From assembly GCF_021010575.1 (NCBI RefSeq), contig NZ_JAJNAG010000012.1, positions 1 to 64,000 of the forward strand: DNA of 64,000 bases, written 5' to 3'. This document shows positions 44,010 to 53,706 of the stretch, piece after piece (the first letter of the stretch is position 1; every line of letters starts with the position of its first letter). The position numbers and the translations under genes are program-made. This DNA comes from Limnobaculum eriocheiris. GTDB taxonomy: Bacteria > Pseudomonadota > Gammaproteobacteria > Enterobacterales > Enterobacteriaceae. The notes under the pieces were generated by a model. That model was not told the origin of the DNA. It made no database searches and saw only the letters and a list, made by a program, of their open reading frames with translations.

Positions 44010-44496
44010 TATTTTGTCCTCATATAGACATAACCGCAAAGCGGAAAACCTAACATTTATAACAGCCGCTAGCGGCAAGACGCACACATCCCAATGGTGG
44101 AACGCCAAAATCAACAGCCTGATTGTATTTACCTGAACGAACGCTGTCCAGGCATAGACCCATATAAAGCGCGAATGTTCAGAAATTTTGTCAATCAGGC
44201 AGTACAGTTAGCTAACTAGCGGCCCAAAATCATTAAACCCGTGGTTATCAATTTTACCATGACAACGGTTTATTTCCCCTGAAACGAGTAGTACACCAAT
44301 AGAAACCTGCGTCACCTATCACTTTTCGAACTCAAAAGAGCAATTATTTGACCGAATACACAAAATCAGACTTTCGTTATTTTTCGATATAGCGCGATAA
44401 CGATAAAATTCGGTCTTCTCCTCTAATCGCTAAAAAATAGAGGCAAATACAGGTAACCAGATTACCACCTTACCCATCAATTGCAGGACTATATTT
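44010..44496 (+). promoter_or_regulatory. zapB/glpF divergent control region with GlpR-like sites
   Basis: No gene was seen in 487 nt. Near 44373-44413 lie AT-rich elements of the form TTCGTTATTTTTCGATATA and GCGCGATAACGATAAAA that resemble tandem GlpR operators, and CRP control is expected from the E. coli glpFKX promoter. Individual sites were called by eye and are uncertain. Confidence 0.45.
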
Positions 44497-45315
44497 ATGA
44501 GTCAAAACGCTGGCCCTACTTTAAAAGGGCAATGTATTGCTGAATTCCTTGGTACGGGACTGTTTCTCTTTTTTGGGATTGGTTGTGTTGCAGCACTAAA
44601 AGTCGCCGGTGCCAGCTTTGGACAATGGGAAATTAGTATTATCTGGGGTCTGGCGGTTTCGCTGGGCGTCTACTTAACGGCGGGCGTATCCGGCGCTCAC
44701 CTCAACCCGGCAGTTACCATTGCCCTGTGGTTATTTGCCTGCTTCGACCGTAAGAAAGTCATTCCTTATATTATCTCACAGGTTGCCGGCGCATTTTGCG
44801 GTGCCGCAATGGTATATGCCCTTTATTTCAGTCTGTTCTATGAAGTAGAAACCGCTCAACATATTGTTCGGGGCAGCGTAGATAGCCTGTCACTGGCGGG
44901 TACCTTCTCTACTTATCCAAACCCGGCCATTAATGTATTCCAGGCATTTTGTGTGGAAGTGGTGATTTCTGCCACCCTGCTAGCCCTGATTCTGGCCTTA
45001 ACCGATGATGGCAACGGTGTACCGCGTGGTTCGTTGGGGCCATTGTTGATCGGTATTCTGGTTGCGGTTATTGGTGCATCAATGGGTCCGTTAACCGGTT
45101 TCGCCATGAACCCGGCTCGTGACTTCGGTCCAAAACTGTTCGCCTATTTTGCTGGCTGGGGTAACATCGCACTCACTGGTGGAAGAGAGATCCCTTATTT
45201 TATTGTACCAATTCTGGGGCCTATTATCGGTGGTTGCCTGGGAGCCTGGGGCTATAAGGTATTCATTGGCGGTAATTTACCCTGTGAAGCCTGTGCTATC
45301 GAAGATAAAAAATAA
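44497..45315 (+). CDS. glpF: Glycerol facilitator (aquaglyceroporin)
   Basis: Inner-membrane channel for glycerol. The 272-aa product (E. coli 281) has the MIP-family fold with both NPA boxes: [14 protein letters not shown] (about residue 68) and [17 protein letters not shown] (about 203, carrying the Arg of the selectivity filter). [13 protein letters not shown] opens the first helix. It is followed 47 nt later by glpK; influx and kinase act together. Confidence 0.97.
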   Translation: MSQNAGPTLKGQCIAEFLGTGLFLFFGIGCVAALKVAGASFGQWEISIIWGLAVSLGVYLTAGVSGAHLNPAVTIALWLFACFDRKKVIPYIISQVAGAFCGAAMVYALYFSLFYEVETAQHIVRGSVDSLSLAGTFSTYPNPAINVFQAFCVEVVISATLLALILALTDDGNGVPRGSLGPLLIGILVAVIGASMGPLTGFAMNPARDFGPKLFAYFAGWGNIALTGGREIPYFIVPILGPIIGGCLGAWGYKVFIGGNLPCEACAIEDKK

Positions 45316-45362
45316 CGATTGTTTTACCCCTTTTTACTACGTCAATTCACGGAGTGACCGCA

Positions 45363-46874
45363 ATGACGACTGAGCAAAAATACATTGTCGCCCTCGATCA
45401 GGGAACCACAAGTTCACGAGCGGTGGTATTAGACCACGATGCCAATATTATTGGCGTATCACAGCGTGAATTTACTCAAATCTACCCTCATGCCGGCTGG
45501 GTAGAGCACGACCCCATGGAGATTTGGGCAACCCAAAGTTCGGTACTGGTTGAAGTACTGGCTCAAACGGGTATCAGTTCTGATGAAGTTGCCGCTATTG
45601 GTATTACTAACCAGCGTGAAACTACCATCGTCTGGGATAAAGCTACCGGTAAACCTATTTATAACGCTATCGTCTGGCAGTGCCGCAGAACGGCCAGTAT
45701 TTGTGAGCAGCTAAAGAAAGAGGGAATGACCGACTACATCCGTGAAAATACCGGTTTGGTGGTCGACCCTTACTTCTCCGGCACCAAAGTAAAATGGATT
45801 CTGGACCATGTAGAAGGCGCACGCGACCGGGCAAAACGTGGTGAGCTACTGTTTGGTACCGTTGATACCTGGCTGGTGTGGAACATGACTCAGGGCCGTA
45901 CCCATGTCACCGACTATACCAACGCCTCGCGCACCATGTTGTTCAACATTAAAACCCTACAGTGGGATGAGCGCATGCTGGAATTGCTGGATATTCCACG
46001 GGAAATGCTGCCGGAAGTTCGCCCATCGTCTGAAATCTATGGCAAAACCAACATTGGTGGTAAAGGCGGAACCCGTATTCCAATTTCGGGTATGGCGGGT
46101 GACCAGCAGGCGGCACTGTTCGGCCACCTGTGCGTTCAGCCGGGCATGGCGAAAAATACCTATGGTACCGGCTGCTTCCTGTTAATGAACACCGGTAAAG
46201 AGGTTGTTAAGTCAGAACATGGTCTGCTAACCACTATCGCTTGTGGCCCACGTGGTGAAGTGAACTATGCGCTGGAAGGTGCGGTATTTATTGGCGGAGC
46301 CTCTATTCAGTGGCTACGTGACGAGTTGAAACTGTTTACCGATGCTATGGACTCCGAATATTTCGCCACCAAAGTGAAAGACAGTAACGGTGTTTACGTG
46401 GTACCTGCGTTTACCGGCCTCGGTGCGCCATACTGGGACCCATATGCCCGTGGCGCCATTCTTGGCCTGACCCGTGGCGTAAACTCAAACCACATAATCC
46501 GCGCAACGCTGGAGTCAATTGCTTATCAGACTCGCGACGTGCTGGACGCGATGCAGGCGGATGCAGGCACTCGCCTGAAAGCCCTGCGGGTTGATGGCGG
46601 AGCCGTCTCCAATAACTTCCTGATGCAGTTCCAGTCAGACATTCTCGGTACTTCGGTGGAACGTCCGGCGGTTCGTGAAGTCACTGCATTAGGTGCGGCT
46701 TATCTTGCCGGTCTAGCGGTTGGTTTCTGGAGCGATCTGGAAGAGGTGAAGAGCAAAGCAGACATTGAACGCGTGTTTAAACCGGGTATTGAAACCACCG
46801 AGCGTAACTACCGTTATAAAGGCTGGCAGAAGGCCGTGGCGCGTGCGCGTGAGTGGGAAGAGCATGATGAGTAA
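45363..46874 (+). CDS. glpK: Glycerol kinase
   Basis: ATP-dependent phosphorylation of glycerol, allosterically controlled by fructose-1,6-bisphosphate and EIIA-Glc in enterics. From the ATG at 45363 ([21 protein letters not shown]) it is 503 aa against 502-503 in E. coli; GGAG is 8 nt upstream, and GTG three codons earlier is less likely. It has [38 protein letters not shown]-type [15 protein letters not shown], and the [17 protein letters not shown] signature. The EIIA-Glc-contact tail is present. Confidence 0.98.
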   Translation: MTTEQKYIVALDQGTTSSRAVVLDHDANIIGVSQREFTQIYPHAGWVEHDPMEIWATQSSVLVEVLAQTGISSDEVAAIGITNQRETTIVWDKATGKPIYNAIVWQCRRTASICEQLKKEGMTDYIRENTGLVVDPYFSGTKVKWILDHVEGARDRAKRGELLFGTVDTWLVWNMTQGRTHVTDYTNASRTMLFNIKTLQWDERMLELLDIPREMLPEVRPSSEIYGKTNIGGKGGTRIPISGMAGDQQAALFGHLCVQPGMAKNTYGTGCFLLMNTGKEVVKSEHGLLTTIACGPRGEVNYALEGAVFIGGASIQWLRDELKLFTDAMDSEYFATKVKDSNGVYVVPAFTGLGAPYWDPYARGAILGLTRGVNSNHIIRATLESIAYQTRDVLDAMQADAGTRLKALRVDGGAVSNNFLMQFQSDILGTSVERPAVREVTALGAAYLAGLAVGFWSDLEEVKSKADIERVFKPGIETTERNYRYKGWQKAVARAREWEEHDE

Positions 46875-46898
46875 TATGACACTATGAGATTTTTTTCG

Positions 46899-46956
46899 AA
46901 TCAACAGTCGGACTGTTGATTTTACTCACCATCTAAGGGCCCATACGGGCCCTTTA
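46899..46956 (+). terminator. Two successive hairpins between glpK and glpX
   Basis: First, AATCAACAG/CTGTTGATT with TTTTAC after it (46899-46922). Second, AAGGGCCC/GGGCCCTT with a 4-nt loop and TTTAT after it (46935-46956). They may reduce glpX expression or mark a separate glpX promoter in the following 100 nt. Confidence 0.75.
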
Positions 46957-47062
46957 TCTATGGATTATTCTCTCCCCCGCCATTTCACCACGCTTTAACT
47001 GTGATAAGATCCCGGCAGTTTTTTACTCATCTTACTTTTTCAATATATTACGGACCCAATAC

Positions 47063-48073
47063 ATGAAACGTGAACTTGCAATTGAGTTTTCTCGCGTCAC
47101 CGAGGCCGCTGCCCTGGCCGGTTATCGCTACTTAGGCCGCGGTGATAAAAACAAAGCGGACGGTGCCGCAGTGGAAGCCATGCGAATCGTACTCAATCAG
47201 GTCAATATTGACGGTGAAATTGTCATCGGTGAAGGTGAAATCGATGAGGCACCAATGCTGTATATCGGTGAAAAAGTCGGTACCGGCAAAGGTGATGCCG
47301 TTGATATTGCGGTAGACCCCATCGAAGGAACACGTATGACCGCTATGGGGCAAGCCAATGCGCTGGCGGTGCTGGCGGTGGCAGAAAAAGGCGCTTTTCT
47401 GCACGCACCTGATATGTATATGGAAAAACTGGTTGTTGGGCCGGGCGCTAAAGACACGATCGACCTGAATCTGCCTTTGACAGAAAACCTCAAACGTATC
47501 GCGCTAAAACTCAACAAACCGCTGTCTGAGCTGACGGTAATTACCTTAGCTAAACCACGTCACGATAAAGTGATTGAAGAGATGCAGCAACTTGGCGTTC
47601 GGGTATTTGCCATTCCCGATGGTGATGTAGCCGCATCCATTCTGACCTGTATGCCAGACAGCGAAGTAGATGTGATGTACGGTATTGGTGGCGCGCCGGA
47701 AGGGGTTATTTCCGCCGCGGTGATTCGCGCGCTGGATGGCGATATGCAATCCCGCCTGTTGGCTCGCCATCAGGTTAAAGGGGATAGCGAAGAAAACCGC
47801 CGCATTGGTGAGCAGGAGCTGGCTCGCTGTAAACAAATGGGAATTGATGCAGGTAAGGTGCTCAAGCTGGGAGAGATGGCCCGTAATGACAATATCATCT
47901 TCTCCGCCACCGGCATCACCAAAGGTGATTTGCTTAATGGTATTCAGCGCACCGGCAATATGGCAACTACCGAAACGCTGATGATTCGCGGTAAGTCTCG
48001 TACCATTCGTCGTATTCAATCAATTCACTATCTGGACCGTAAAGATCCGGCGCTGTGTGATATTTTGCTGTAA
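47063..48073 (+). CDS. glpX: Class II fructose-1,6-bisphosphatase
   Basis: Gluconeogenic phosphatase, metal-dependent and lithium-sensitive. The 336-aa product, same length as E. coli GlpX, has the metal-binding IGEGEIDEAPMLYIGE (about residues 55-70) and AVDPIEGTRMTAMGQ (about 83-97), and the C-terminal ARNDNIIFSATGITKGDLL. It is third gene of the glpFKX series. The order of genes downstream departs from E. coli. Confidence 0.97.
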   Translation: MKRELAIEFSRVTEAAALAGYRYLGRGDKNKADGAAVEAMRIVLNQVNIDGEIVIGEGEIDEAPMLYIGEKVGTGKGDAVDIAVDPIEGTRMTAMGQANALAVLAVAEKGAFLHAPDMYMEKLVVGPGAKDTIDLNLPLTENLKRIALKLNKPLSELTVITLAKPRHDKVIEEMQQLGVRVFAIPDGDVAASILTCMPDSEVDVMYGIGGAPEGVISAAVIRALDGDMQSRLLARHQVKGDSEENRRIGEQELARCKQMGIDAGKVLKLGEMARNDNIIFSATGITKGDLLNGIQRTGNMATTETLMIRGKSRTIRRIQSIHYLDRKDPALCDILL

Positions 48074-48091
48074 TTCATTATTCCGGTACTA

Positions 48092-48123
48092 ATTTCGTCC
48101 ACTCGCCGTACAGTGGACGAAAT
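48092..48123. terminator. Terminator between convergent glpX and pyrE
   Basis: ATTTCGTCCACT and AGTGGACGAAAT form a perfect 12-bp stem with an 8-nt loop; CTTTTAT follows on the plus strand and a short AT-rich tail on the minus strand. Confidence 0.85.
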
Positions 48124-48146
48124 CTTTTATAGCTCATAACAAAATA

Positions 48147-48788
48147 TCAAACGCCATATTCATTTTGGTAAGCCTTAATCGCCACCAGATGCTCTGCCAT
48201 CTCTGGCTTTTCTGTCAGGTATTCCACCAGATCGTCCAGAGTGATAATGGTGATCATTTCACACTGGTAATCTCGTTTCACTTCCTGAATGGCTGACAGT
48301 TCTCCGCGACCTCTTTCCTGACGGTCCAGAGAGATTAATACCCCGCTTAAAGTCGCATCATGTTGGTGGATCACTTCCATTGACTCACGGATAGCGGTAC
48401 CCGCGGTAATAACATCGTCCACCAGCATCACCCGGCCTGCCAACGGGCTACCCACTAAATGACCACCTTCACCGTGATCTTTGGCTTCTTTGCGGTTAAA
48501 GCAATAAGGCACATCACGATCGTGGTGTTCTGATAACGCCACTGCCGTGGTAGTGGCAATAGGAATACCCTTATAGGCCGGGCCAAACAGCAGATCAAAC
48601 TCAATGCCGGAATCCACCAACGCCGCTGCATAAAAACGCCCCAACAGAGCCAGATCGCGACCGGTATTAAAGAGACCCGCATTAAAAAAGTAAGGGCTGA
48701 TTCGTCCTGATTTCAGATGGAACTCACCAAACTTTAATACCTGCTTGTTAAGTGCGAACTCAATAAACTGGCGCTGATAGGGTTTCAT
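48147..48788 (-). CDS. pyrE: Orotate phosphoribosyltransferase
   Basis: Makes orotidine 5'-phosphate in pyrimidine synthesis. Start ATG 48788 ([23 protein letters not shown]) gives 213 aa, the E. coli length; an ATG three codons upstream is less likely. The PRPP-binding loop is [13 protein letters not shown] (about residues 118-130). [20 protein letters not shown] is the family signature. It lies downstream of rph with the UTP-sensitive attenuator between. Confidence 0.97.
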   Translation of the reverse strand: MKPYQRQFIEFALNKQVLKFGEFHLKSGRISPYFFNAGLFNTGRDLALLGRFYAAALVDSGIEFDLLFGPAYKGIPIATTTAVALSEHHDRDVPYCFNRKEAKDHGEGGHLVGSPLAGRVMLVDDVITAGTAIRESMEVIHQHDATLSGVLISLDRQERGRGELSAIQEVKRDYQCEMITIITLDDLVEYLTEKPEMAEHLVAIKAYQNEYGV

Positions 48789-48841
48789 AAACGGCATCTC
48801 CTCAACTGATTACACAACTTTAAATCGTAAAAATTCGATCG

Positions 48842-48870
48842 TAAAAAAAGCGACGTCTCCGTCGCTTTTC
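48842..48870 (-). promoter_or_regulatory. pyrE attenuator terminator between rph and pyrE
   Basis: On the minus strand AAAAGCGAC/GTCGCTTTT forms a stem with a 6-nt loop, followed by seven U residues, only 50 nt before the pyrE ATG and right after rph. In enterics, UTP-dependent coupling of rph translation to this terminator sets pyrE expression. Confidence 0.92.
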
Positions 48871-48873
48871 AAC

Positions 48874-49590
48874 TTATTGTCCAAGTACTGCTTTTTGCGC
48901 CTTGATGATAGTATCAATTCCCTGACGCGCCAGCGCCAACAGGCTCAATAGCTCTTCATGGGTGAAGGGTTCCCCCTCGGCGGTACCCTGCACTTCAATC
49001 ATGCGACCATCGTCGGTCATTACCACATTCATATCGGTTTCTGCGGCAGAGTCTTCCACATATTCCAAATCGCAAACCGCTTCACCACCTACGATACCAA
49101 CGGATACCGCGGCCACCATGCACTTCATTGGGTTTTGCTTCAGCTTGCCATCGGCAACCAGCTTGTTTAATGCATCGGCTAATGCCACACAGGCACCGGT
49201 GATGGAGGCAGTACGAGTGCCGCCATCAGCCTGTAGCACGTCACAGTCTAAGGTAATGGTAAACTCGCCCAGTTGTGTCAAATCCACCGCCGCGCGCAGT
49301 GAACGAGCTATCAGACGCTGGATTTCCAGGGTTCTGCCACCCTGCTTACCTTTTGCGGCTTCACGCGGGTTACGGGTATGGGTCGAACGCGGTAACATAC
49401 CGTATTCCGCAGTGATCCAACCCTGCCCCTGACCTTTCAGAAAGCGCGGAACGCCTTCTTCAATGGTGGCGGTACATAATACTTTGGTTTCGCCAAACTC
49501 CACCAGAACAGCGCCTTCTGCATGCTTTGTGTAGTTGCGGGTAAGGGTGATAGGGCGTACTTGCTGAGCACTTCGACCTTCTGGGCGCAT
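48874..49590 (-). CDS. rph: Ribonuclease PH
   Basis: Phosphorolytic 3'-to-5' exonuclease that trims tRNA precursors. The 238-aa product is full length with [20 protein letters not shown] at the start, the RNase PH signature [18 protein letters not shown] (about residues 113-130) and the Arg-rich RNA-binding face. Unlike E. coli K-12, which has an rph frameshift that lowers pyrE, this copy is intact and ends near the attenuator, so normal coupling is expected. Confidence 0.97.
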   Translation of the reverse strand: MRPEGRSAQQVRPITLTRNYTKHAEGAVLVEFGETKVLCTATIEEGVPRFLKGQGQGWITAEYGMLPRSTHTRNPREAAKGKQGGRTLEIQRLIARSLRAAVDLTQLGEFTITLDCDVLQADGGTRTASITGACVALADALNKLVADGKLKQNPMKCMVAAVSVGIVGGEAVCDLEYVEDSAAETDMNVVMTDDGRMIEVQGTAEGEPFTHEELLSLLALARQGIDTIIKAQKAVLGQ

Positions 49591-49869
49591 GCAATAATCT
49601 CCGCTGATTTAGTTTTAGTATTGGCTCAGGAGGTGTTCCACAGTAGCTTTCTGATAATACTGAGGAACACACCCTGCTTCTGTGACCGCGCATTATACTG
49701 ACTTCGTGACCTAATGCCTATCATGGGTTGGCAAACTTACCAAACATAAAATAATTTTATTCAATTTAGTCAGATAAATAGCATGGAATATGACTGGAAG
49801 AAAACCTGAGGGATTATGAGAAATAGCAATAAATAACCAAAAAATAACTCACAGAAAGCCAAATTTTCA
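49591..49869. other. Intergenic region upstream of rph
   Basis: No coding frame was seen. The first 110 nt upstream of the rph ATG should hold its promoter; the rest is AT-rich and reaches the terminator of the microcin-like gene. I looked here for a small immunity-like membrane protein and did not find one. Confidence 0.55.
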
Positions 49870-49914
49870 GGTTAAAAACACCACAGAAAACGGGGGATGT
49901 AGTCTGCGGTGTTT
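49870..49914 (-). terminator. Intrinsic terminator of the microcin-like precursor gene
   Basis: On the minus strand AACACCGCAG pairs with CTGTGGTGTT (one G-U) over a 17-nt loop and is followed by TTTAACC. It lies 17 nt after the stop codon of the peptide frame, which supports the peptide frame as a real transcription unit end. Confidence 0.75.
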
Positions 49915-49930
49915 AGTACCAACGGATTAC

Positions 49931-50149
49931 TTAAAGGACCTTATCCAACAGATCATCTAATCGACCTTGATCAACTTCAGCACCAACGCTTGCGAGGATA
50001 TCTTTTACATCGTTTTTAGCCGGATCTAAAACATTATCAGTGACGGTACTATTACCAAGAACAGTGTTAACCAGATTTCCTATCAAACCACCACCCGATA
50101 CGGTTAGTGTGTCCTGCTCAGATAATTCACGAATTAATTCTTTCGTGAT
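49931..50149 (-). pseudogene. Double-glycine leader peptide (class II microcin-like precursor) lacking a standard start codon
   Basis: A 72-codon frame on the minus strand reads I/M-TKELIRELSEQDTLTVSGG and then a core of about 52 residues (GLIGNLVNTVLG, ending LDDLLDKVL). The RELSxxxxLxVSGG pattern is the double-glycine leader recognised by C39-peptidase ABC exporters, as in colicin V (MRTLTLNELDSVSGG). The first codon is ATC, and GAGG lies 7 nt upstream at perfect Shine-Dalgarno spacing. An in-frame TGA two codons earlier excludes any upstream start. A second possible initiator is ATT at codon 6 (MRELSEQDTLTVSGG). An intrinsic terminator follows. Either a former ATG has mutated to ATC, or a rare AUC/AUU start is used. 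The core shows no known microcin sequence that I recognise. The neighbouring exporter is also damaged, which favours decay. Confidence 0.75.
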
Positions 50150-50225
50150 TGCTCAACCTCGTTGATTTAAAACACTTCAGGCAGATAATGGAACGGCTGT
50201 TTCACATGCTCCACTGTTAACTAAC

Positions 50226-50242
50226 GTACTTTCAGAAAGTAC
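50226..50242. repeat. Perfect 17-bp palindrome upstream of the microcin-like gene
   Basis: GTACTTTC-A-GAAAGTAC lies about 80 nt upstream of the precursor frame, in the gap after the exporter gene. It may be an operator or the stem of a weak terminator; no U-run follows. Confidence 0.7.
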
Positions 50243-50318
50243 ACTGAAAAGGATAGTTGACTTCCTATACTTTTCCTGACGATTGTTGTAAGGCCATGTG
50301 TCGTTATATGCAATTCTG

Positions 50319-52030
50319 TTATTCCAGAGTAATAACACGATCGGCGGATGCAATAGTCGACTGACGGTGAGCAATGATTATCCGTGTGATATTTAGCTCT
50401 TGTATCGCTGCATTCACACGGCTTTCATTGTCCGTATCCAAATGACTGGTTGCTTCATCTAAAAACAGAATACTGGGACGGCGATAAAGGGCTCGGGCAA
50501 TCAATAATCGCTGCTTTTGCCCACCAGACAGGCTTCCTCCCAGTTCACTAACTAAGGTCTCATACCCCATCGGCATACGCAGAATATCTTCATGTATATG
50601 GCTTCGACGAGCGCAATCTTGCATATGTGCGTCATCTTTTTGTTCATCAAATCCTGCAATATTTTCTGCAATAGAACCCGCAAATAACGTATCTTCCTGT
50701 AGCACACAGGCGATACAAGCGCGGTAATTATTAATACCAGCTTTGCTAATATCCACGCCATTAAGCCTGATCTCACCGGACGTTGGCAGCAGTAATCCCG
50801 CCATAATTTTCATCAGGGTGGTTTTTCCTTTACCGGAAGGGCCTGTTATCGCCAGACTTTCCCCTGCGGCTACTGTAAGATTCAACTGCGTAATTAGCGG
50901 AGCTGAAATCATATCGTATTGAAAGGAAATGCCCTGTACATCAAGCTGTGCGGGTTCACCCGGTTTTAACAGCGCCCGTGGTGGTAACGTATTTTCTGTT
51001 TCGCTCAGTGCAATATCGGCAATACGCTCGGCATGCATCGACAACATTCGCAGCTGCAAAACCATATTCAGCAAATTTGCCGCCCGATCGGAGAACTGTC
51101 CACGATAGATATTAAACGCGACAAACATCCCCAGTGTCATATGCCCATCAATGACCTGAGTCGCCCCCAACCACAGCAACAATATCTGGTCCAGAGTAGC
51201 AATCAGCGAATTCCCTCCCGTAAACAACATCTCAAATTTAGTTTTACGGATCGTGGCATTGGCGGTATCAATGTTCATATTCAGCCAGTGCTGTGAACGG
51301 GTTGCGGAAAGTCCCAGTGCTTTAAGCGTGCCCACACCATAGAGGGTTTCCATAAAGTGAGAACCTGCTCGTGCAGACTTCACTAACTGCTCTTCTGATA
51401 CCTGACGATAACGGTTATAAGTCGATAACCGGAACAAACAATAAAGCACAGTAAAGCCCAGTACCACCCACACCAGCCAACCGCCATACAGGAACATCAT
51501 TATCAATAGCCCTACCGTCATAATACCGTCCATCAGGCTGTTAATTATATTGCTGGTCAGCGTGGTTCTCAGGGTATCAAGGGAGACAAAACGCGATTGA
51601 ATATCCCCCAGCTTACGTTTTTCAAAATAGGTCAAGGGCAATGCCATCAGATGATCGAATAAACTGGTTTTCCACTGCACATCAATCAGAGTGGTCATTA
51701 CCAGCGACATCCACGACCTTAAAATCCCCATACCGGTACGAAACAGAACAAATAGCAATAACCCCAGGCAAATCAGCGTTAGCAGATTAGGATCTTTAGC
51801 CGGTATGACATGATCCATGACCAGTTGCATTCCTACCGGCAGCAGTAGATTGATTGACTCAATCAGTAACAAAAAACAAAACAGTTTTACTAACATGGCA
51901 AACAGACCGCTGACGCTACCCATCAGCTTACGGATGTTGAATCGATGGCGAGCCCTGGTCGGGGTAAATTCACTATCTGGCCATAGTTCCAACGCAACAC
52001 CCGTAAAATGCAGTGAAACTTCCCGTACCC
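50319..52030 (-). pseudogene. CvaB-like peptide ABC exporter that lacks its C39 peptidase domain
   Basis: The frame carries a full ABC exporter core. Six transmembrane segments span about residues 25-300 (LFCFLLLIESINLLLPVGMQ, LLTLICLGLLLFVLFRTG). The nucleotide-binding domain has Walker A GPSGKGKTTLMK, signature LSGGQKQR, Walker B ILFLDEATS and H-loop IIIAHRQST. In CvaB-type exporters this core follows an N-terminal C39 cysteine protease of about 150 residues that cuts the leader after GG. Here only the last few residues of that domain remain (REVSLHFTGVALELWPDSEF), and upstream the sequence switches to HlyD. There is no catalytic Cys/His. The only formal start is TTG at 51992. The adenylate core could still fold, but leader cleavage is impossible. 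Confidence 0.85.
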
Positions 52031-52350
52031 GAGCCGGTTACCTGACTAACGTCAATCTGATACAGCGGCGTGCCTTCTTTAACCGTTGCGCCATTATCCA
52101 CTAGCAGCTTCGATACCACCCCCTGCGCCGGGGCAAACAAGTTAATAGTATGAGGTTGAGTAATGATTTCACCGCTGACGGTAATTCGGCGGGTATAGCT
52201 GGTAAAGAGCAAGAAAATAAACAGACAGACCATAAATCCCACGGTTAGACCCAATGTTACCCAGACTGACCACCCGGATAGCAGCAGAGCTTTCCCCTTC
52301 CACTGAGTTTGCTGTCGTTCAGTAACTTCTTTTCGAAATTGTATTGGCAT
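51973..52350 (-). pseudogene. CvaA/HlyD-like membrane fusion protein, 5' fragment
   Basis: The N-terminal 105 or so residues match the periplasmic adaptor of microcin exporters: a basic cytoplasmic start (FRKEVTERQQTQWKGKALLL), one transmembrane helix (about residues 25-50), the RRITVSGEI and INLFAPAQGVVSKLLVDNGA lipoyl-like half-motif and GTPLYQIDVSQ. After SQVTGSGT homology ends abruptly and the frame runs into out-of-frame exporter sequence (stop at 51973). A normal adaptor is about 400 residues, so around three quarters is missing. The deletion also removed the start of the exporter. It is upstream of the exporter on the minus strand, the cvaA-cvaB order. Confidence 0.85.
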
Positions 52351-52724
52351 ATTTTCACTCTGTTGAGACGATCAACGATGATCCTTACATTCACAACTGA
52401 GCGCATCCTGCAACTAATGCTATTGAGAATAGGTAATATCTGTAAAAGATCCATTCCGCCATTGAAGAGAAAATAGATGCGCAGAGGCTTTGATCTATCC
52501 GGCAAAACTATGTTTTTAGTTCTATGGAGTCACCTGACTGTCGTTTATATGATGAGCCTCTGGTTTGTTAAGCCAAAGACCATCTAATATGGGAGCAGAC
52601 TGGCTTCATTGATTATGGAGCTGATATTGAGTAGCCTGAACCTAAAACCTATATACATTCAGCCAGGTATCTTCTGGCACTCCGAGGTATAATCTTTTTT
52701 TCTTCGACAAACGGGTACCTGATT
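52351..52724. other. Intergenic region between the adaptor remnant and yicC
   Basis: About 370 nt without a convincing gene. It must contain divergent promoters for the microcin export locus (minus) and yicC (plus). No operator or RNA was recognised. Confidence 0.55.
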
Positions 52725-53588
52725 ATGATCCGCAGTATGACCGCCTATGCACGCCATGAAACCAAAGGGGAATGGGGTAGCGCAACCTGGGAACTCCGCT
52801 CCGTTAACCAGCGTTATTTAGAGACATACATCCGCCTGCCGGAACAATTCCGCAGTCTGGAACCGGTAATTCGTGAGCGCTTACGTACACGTCTGACTCG
52901 TGGAAAAATCGAGTGTAACCTGCGGTTTGAGATTGATCCTTCCACTCAAACCGAGATGATGCTGAATAAAGAACTGGCACAGCAGCTGGTTCAGGCCGCC
53001 AACTGGGTGAAAATGCAGAGCAATGAGGGAGAGATTAATCCGGTAGATATTCTGCGCTGGCCGGGTGTTATGTCGGCAAAAAGTCAGGATTTGGATGCGA
53101 TCAGTACCGAACTGATGGAATCTCTGGAAATCGCCATTAACGAATTTATCGATGCCCGCGAGCGGGAAGGCGCTTCACTGAAGACCCTGATTGAACAGCG
53201 TCTGGAAGGGGTAAGTACAGAAGTAGTGAAAGTCCGCGCCCGTATGCCGGAGGTTTTGGTGTGGCAGCGTGAAAGACTGCTCAGTAAGCTGGAAGAAGCA
53301 CAGGTGCAGTTAGAGAATAACCGTCTGGAGCAAGAGCTGGTGATGCTGGCACAGCGCACTGACGTCGCCGAAGAGCTGGACCGCCTTGATGCACATGTGA
53401 AAGAGACGTATGCCATTCTGAAAAAACCAGAAGCCGTTGGCCGTCGTTTAGACTTTATGATGCAGGAATTTAACCGCGAGTCGAATACGCTGGCGTCTAA
53501 GTCGATTAATTCAGAGGTGACTGCATCGGCGATTGAGTTGAAGGTGCTGATTGAGCAGATGCGGGAGCAGATTCAAAACATCGAATAG
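52725..53588 (+). CDS. yicC: YicC family endoribonuclease
   Basis: The YicC family was long unassigned and is now linked to endoribonuclease activity and sRNA turnover in E. coli. The 287-aa product matches the E. coli length and has the N-terminal MIRSMTAYARHETKGEWGSATWELRSVNQRYLE motif (split family signature), a long coiled-coil middle, and the C-terminal DUF1732 segment VGRRLDFMMQEFNRESNTLASKS. The 3' end is the known integration site of MGIVflInd1-type islands, and an integrase gene follows directly. Confidence 0.95.
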   Translation: MIRSMTAYARHETKGEWGSATWELRSVNQRYLETYIRLPEQFRSLEPVIRERLRTRLTRGKIECNLRFEIDPSTQTEMMLNKELAQQLVQAANWVKMQSNEGEINPVDILRWPGVMSAKSQDLDAISTELMESLEIAINEFIDAREREGASLKTLIEQRLEGVSTEVVKVRARMPEVLVWQRERLLSKLEEAQVQLENNRLEQELVMLAQRTDVAEELDRLDAHVKETYAILKKPEAVGRRLDFMMQEFNRESNTLASKSINSEVTASAIELKVLIEQMREQIQNIE

Positions 53589-53617
53589 TTTTTTTACCCG
53601 TCCAAGAATGTCTTAGA

Positions 53618-53653
53618 AGCCCTGTTATTTGCTTGTAAATACAGGGCTTTTTT
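53618..53653 (+). terminator. Terminator after yicC, at the left edge of the island
   Basis: AGCCCTGT with ACAGGGCT, extended by ATTT/AAAT, forms a stem followed by TTTTTTAT. It may be host- or island-derived. Confidence 0.8.
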
Positions 53654-53706
53654 ATTTTTCCCGTCCAAATCGGTTTACAGATGTCCGTTACCCGTTGCTG
53701 TTTAAG

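Noticed and set aside
48874-49590. rph frameshift as in E. coli K-12
   Set aside because: The frame is complete at 238 aa with the full family sequence; no frameshift here.
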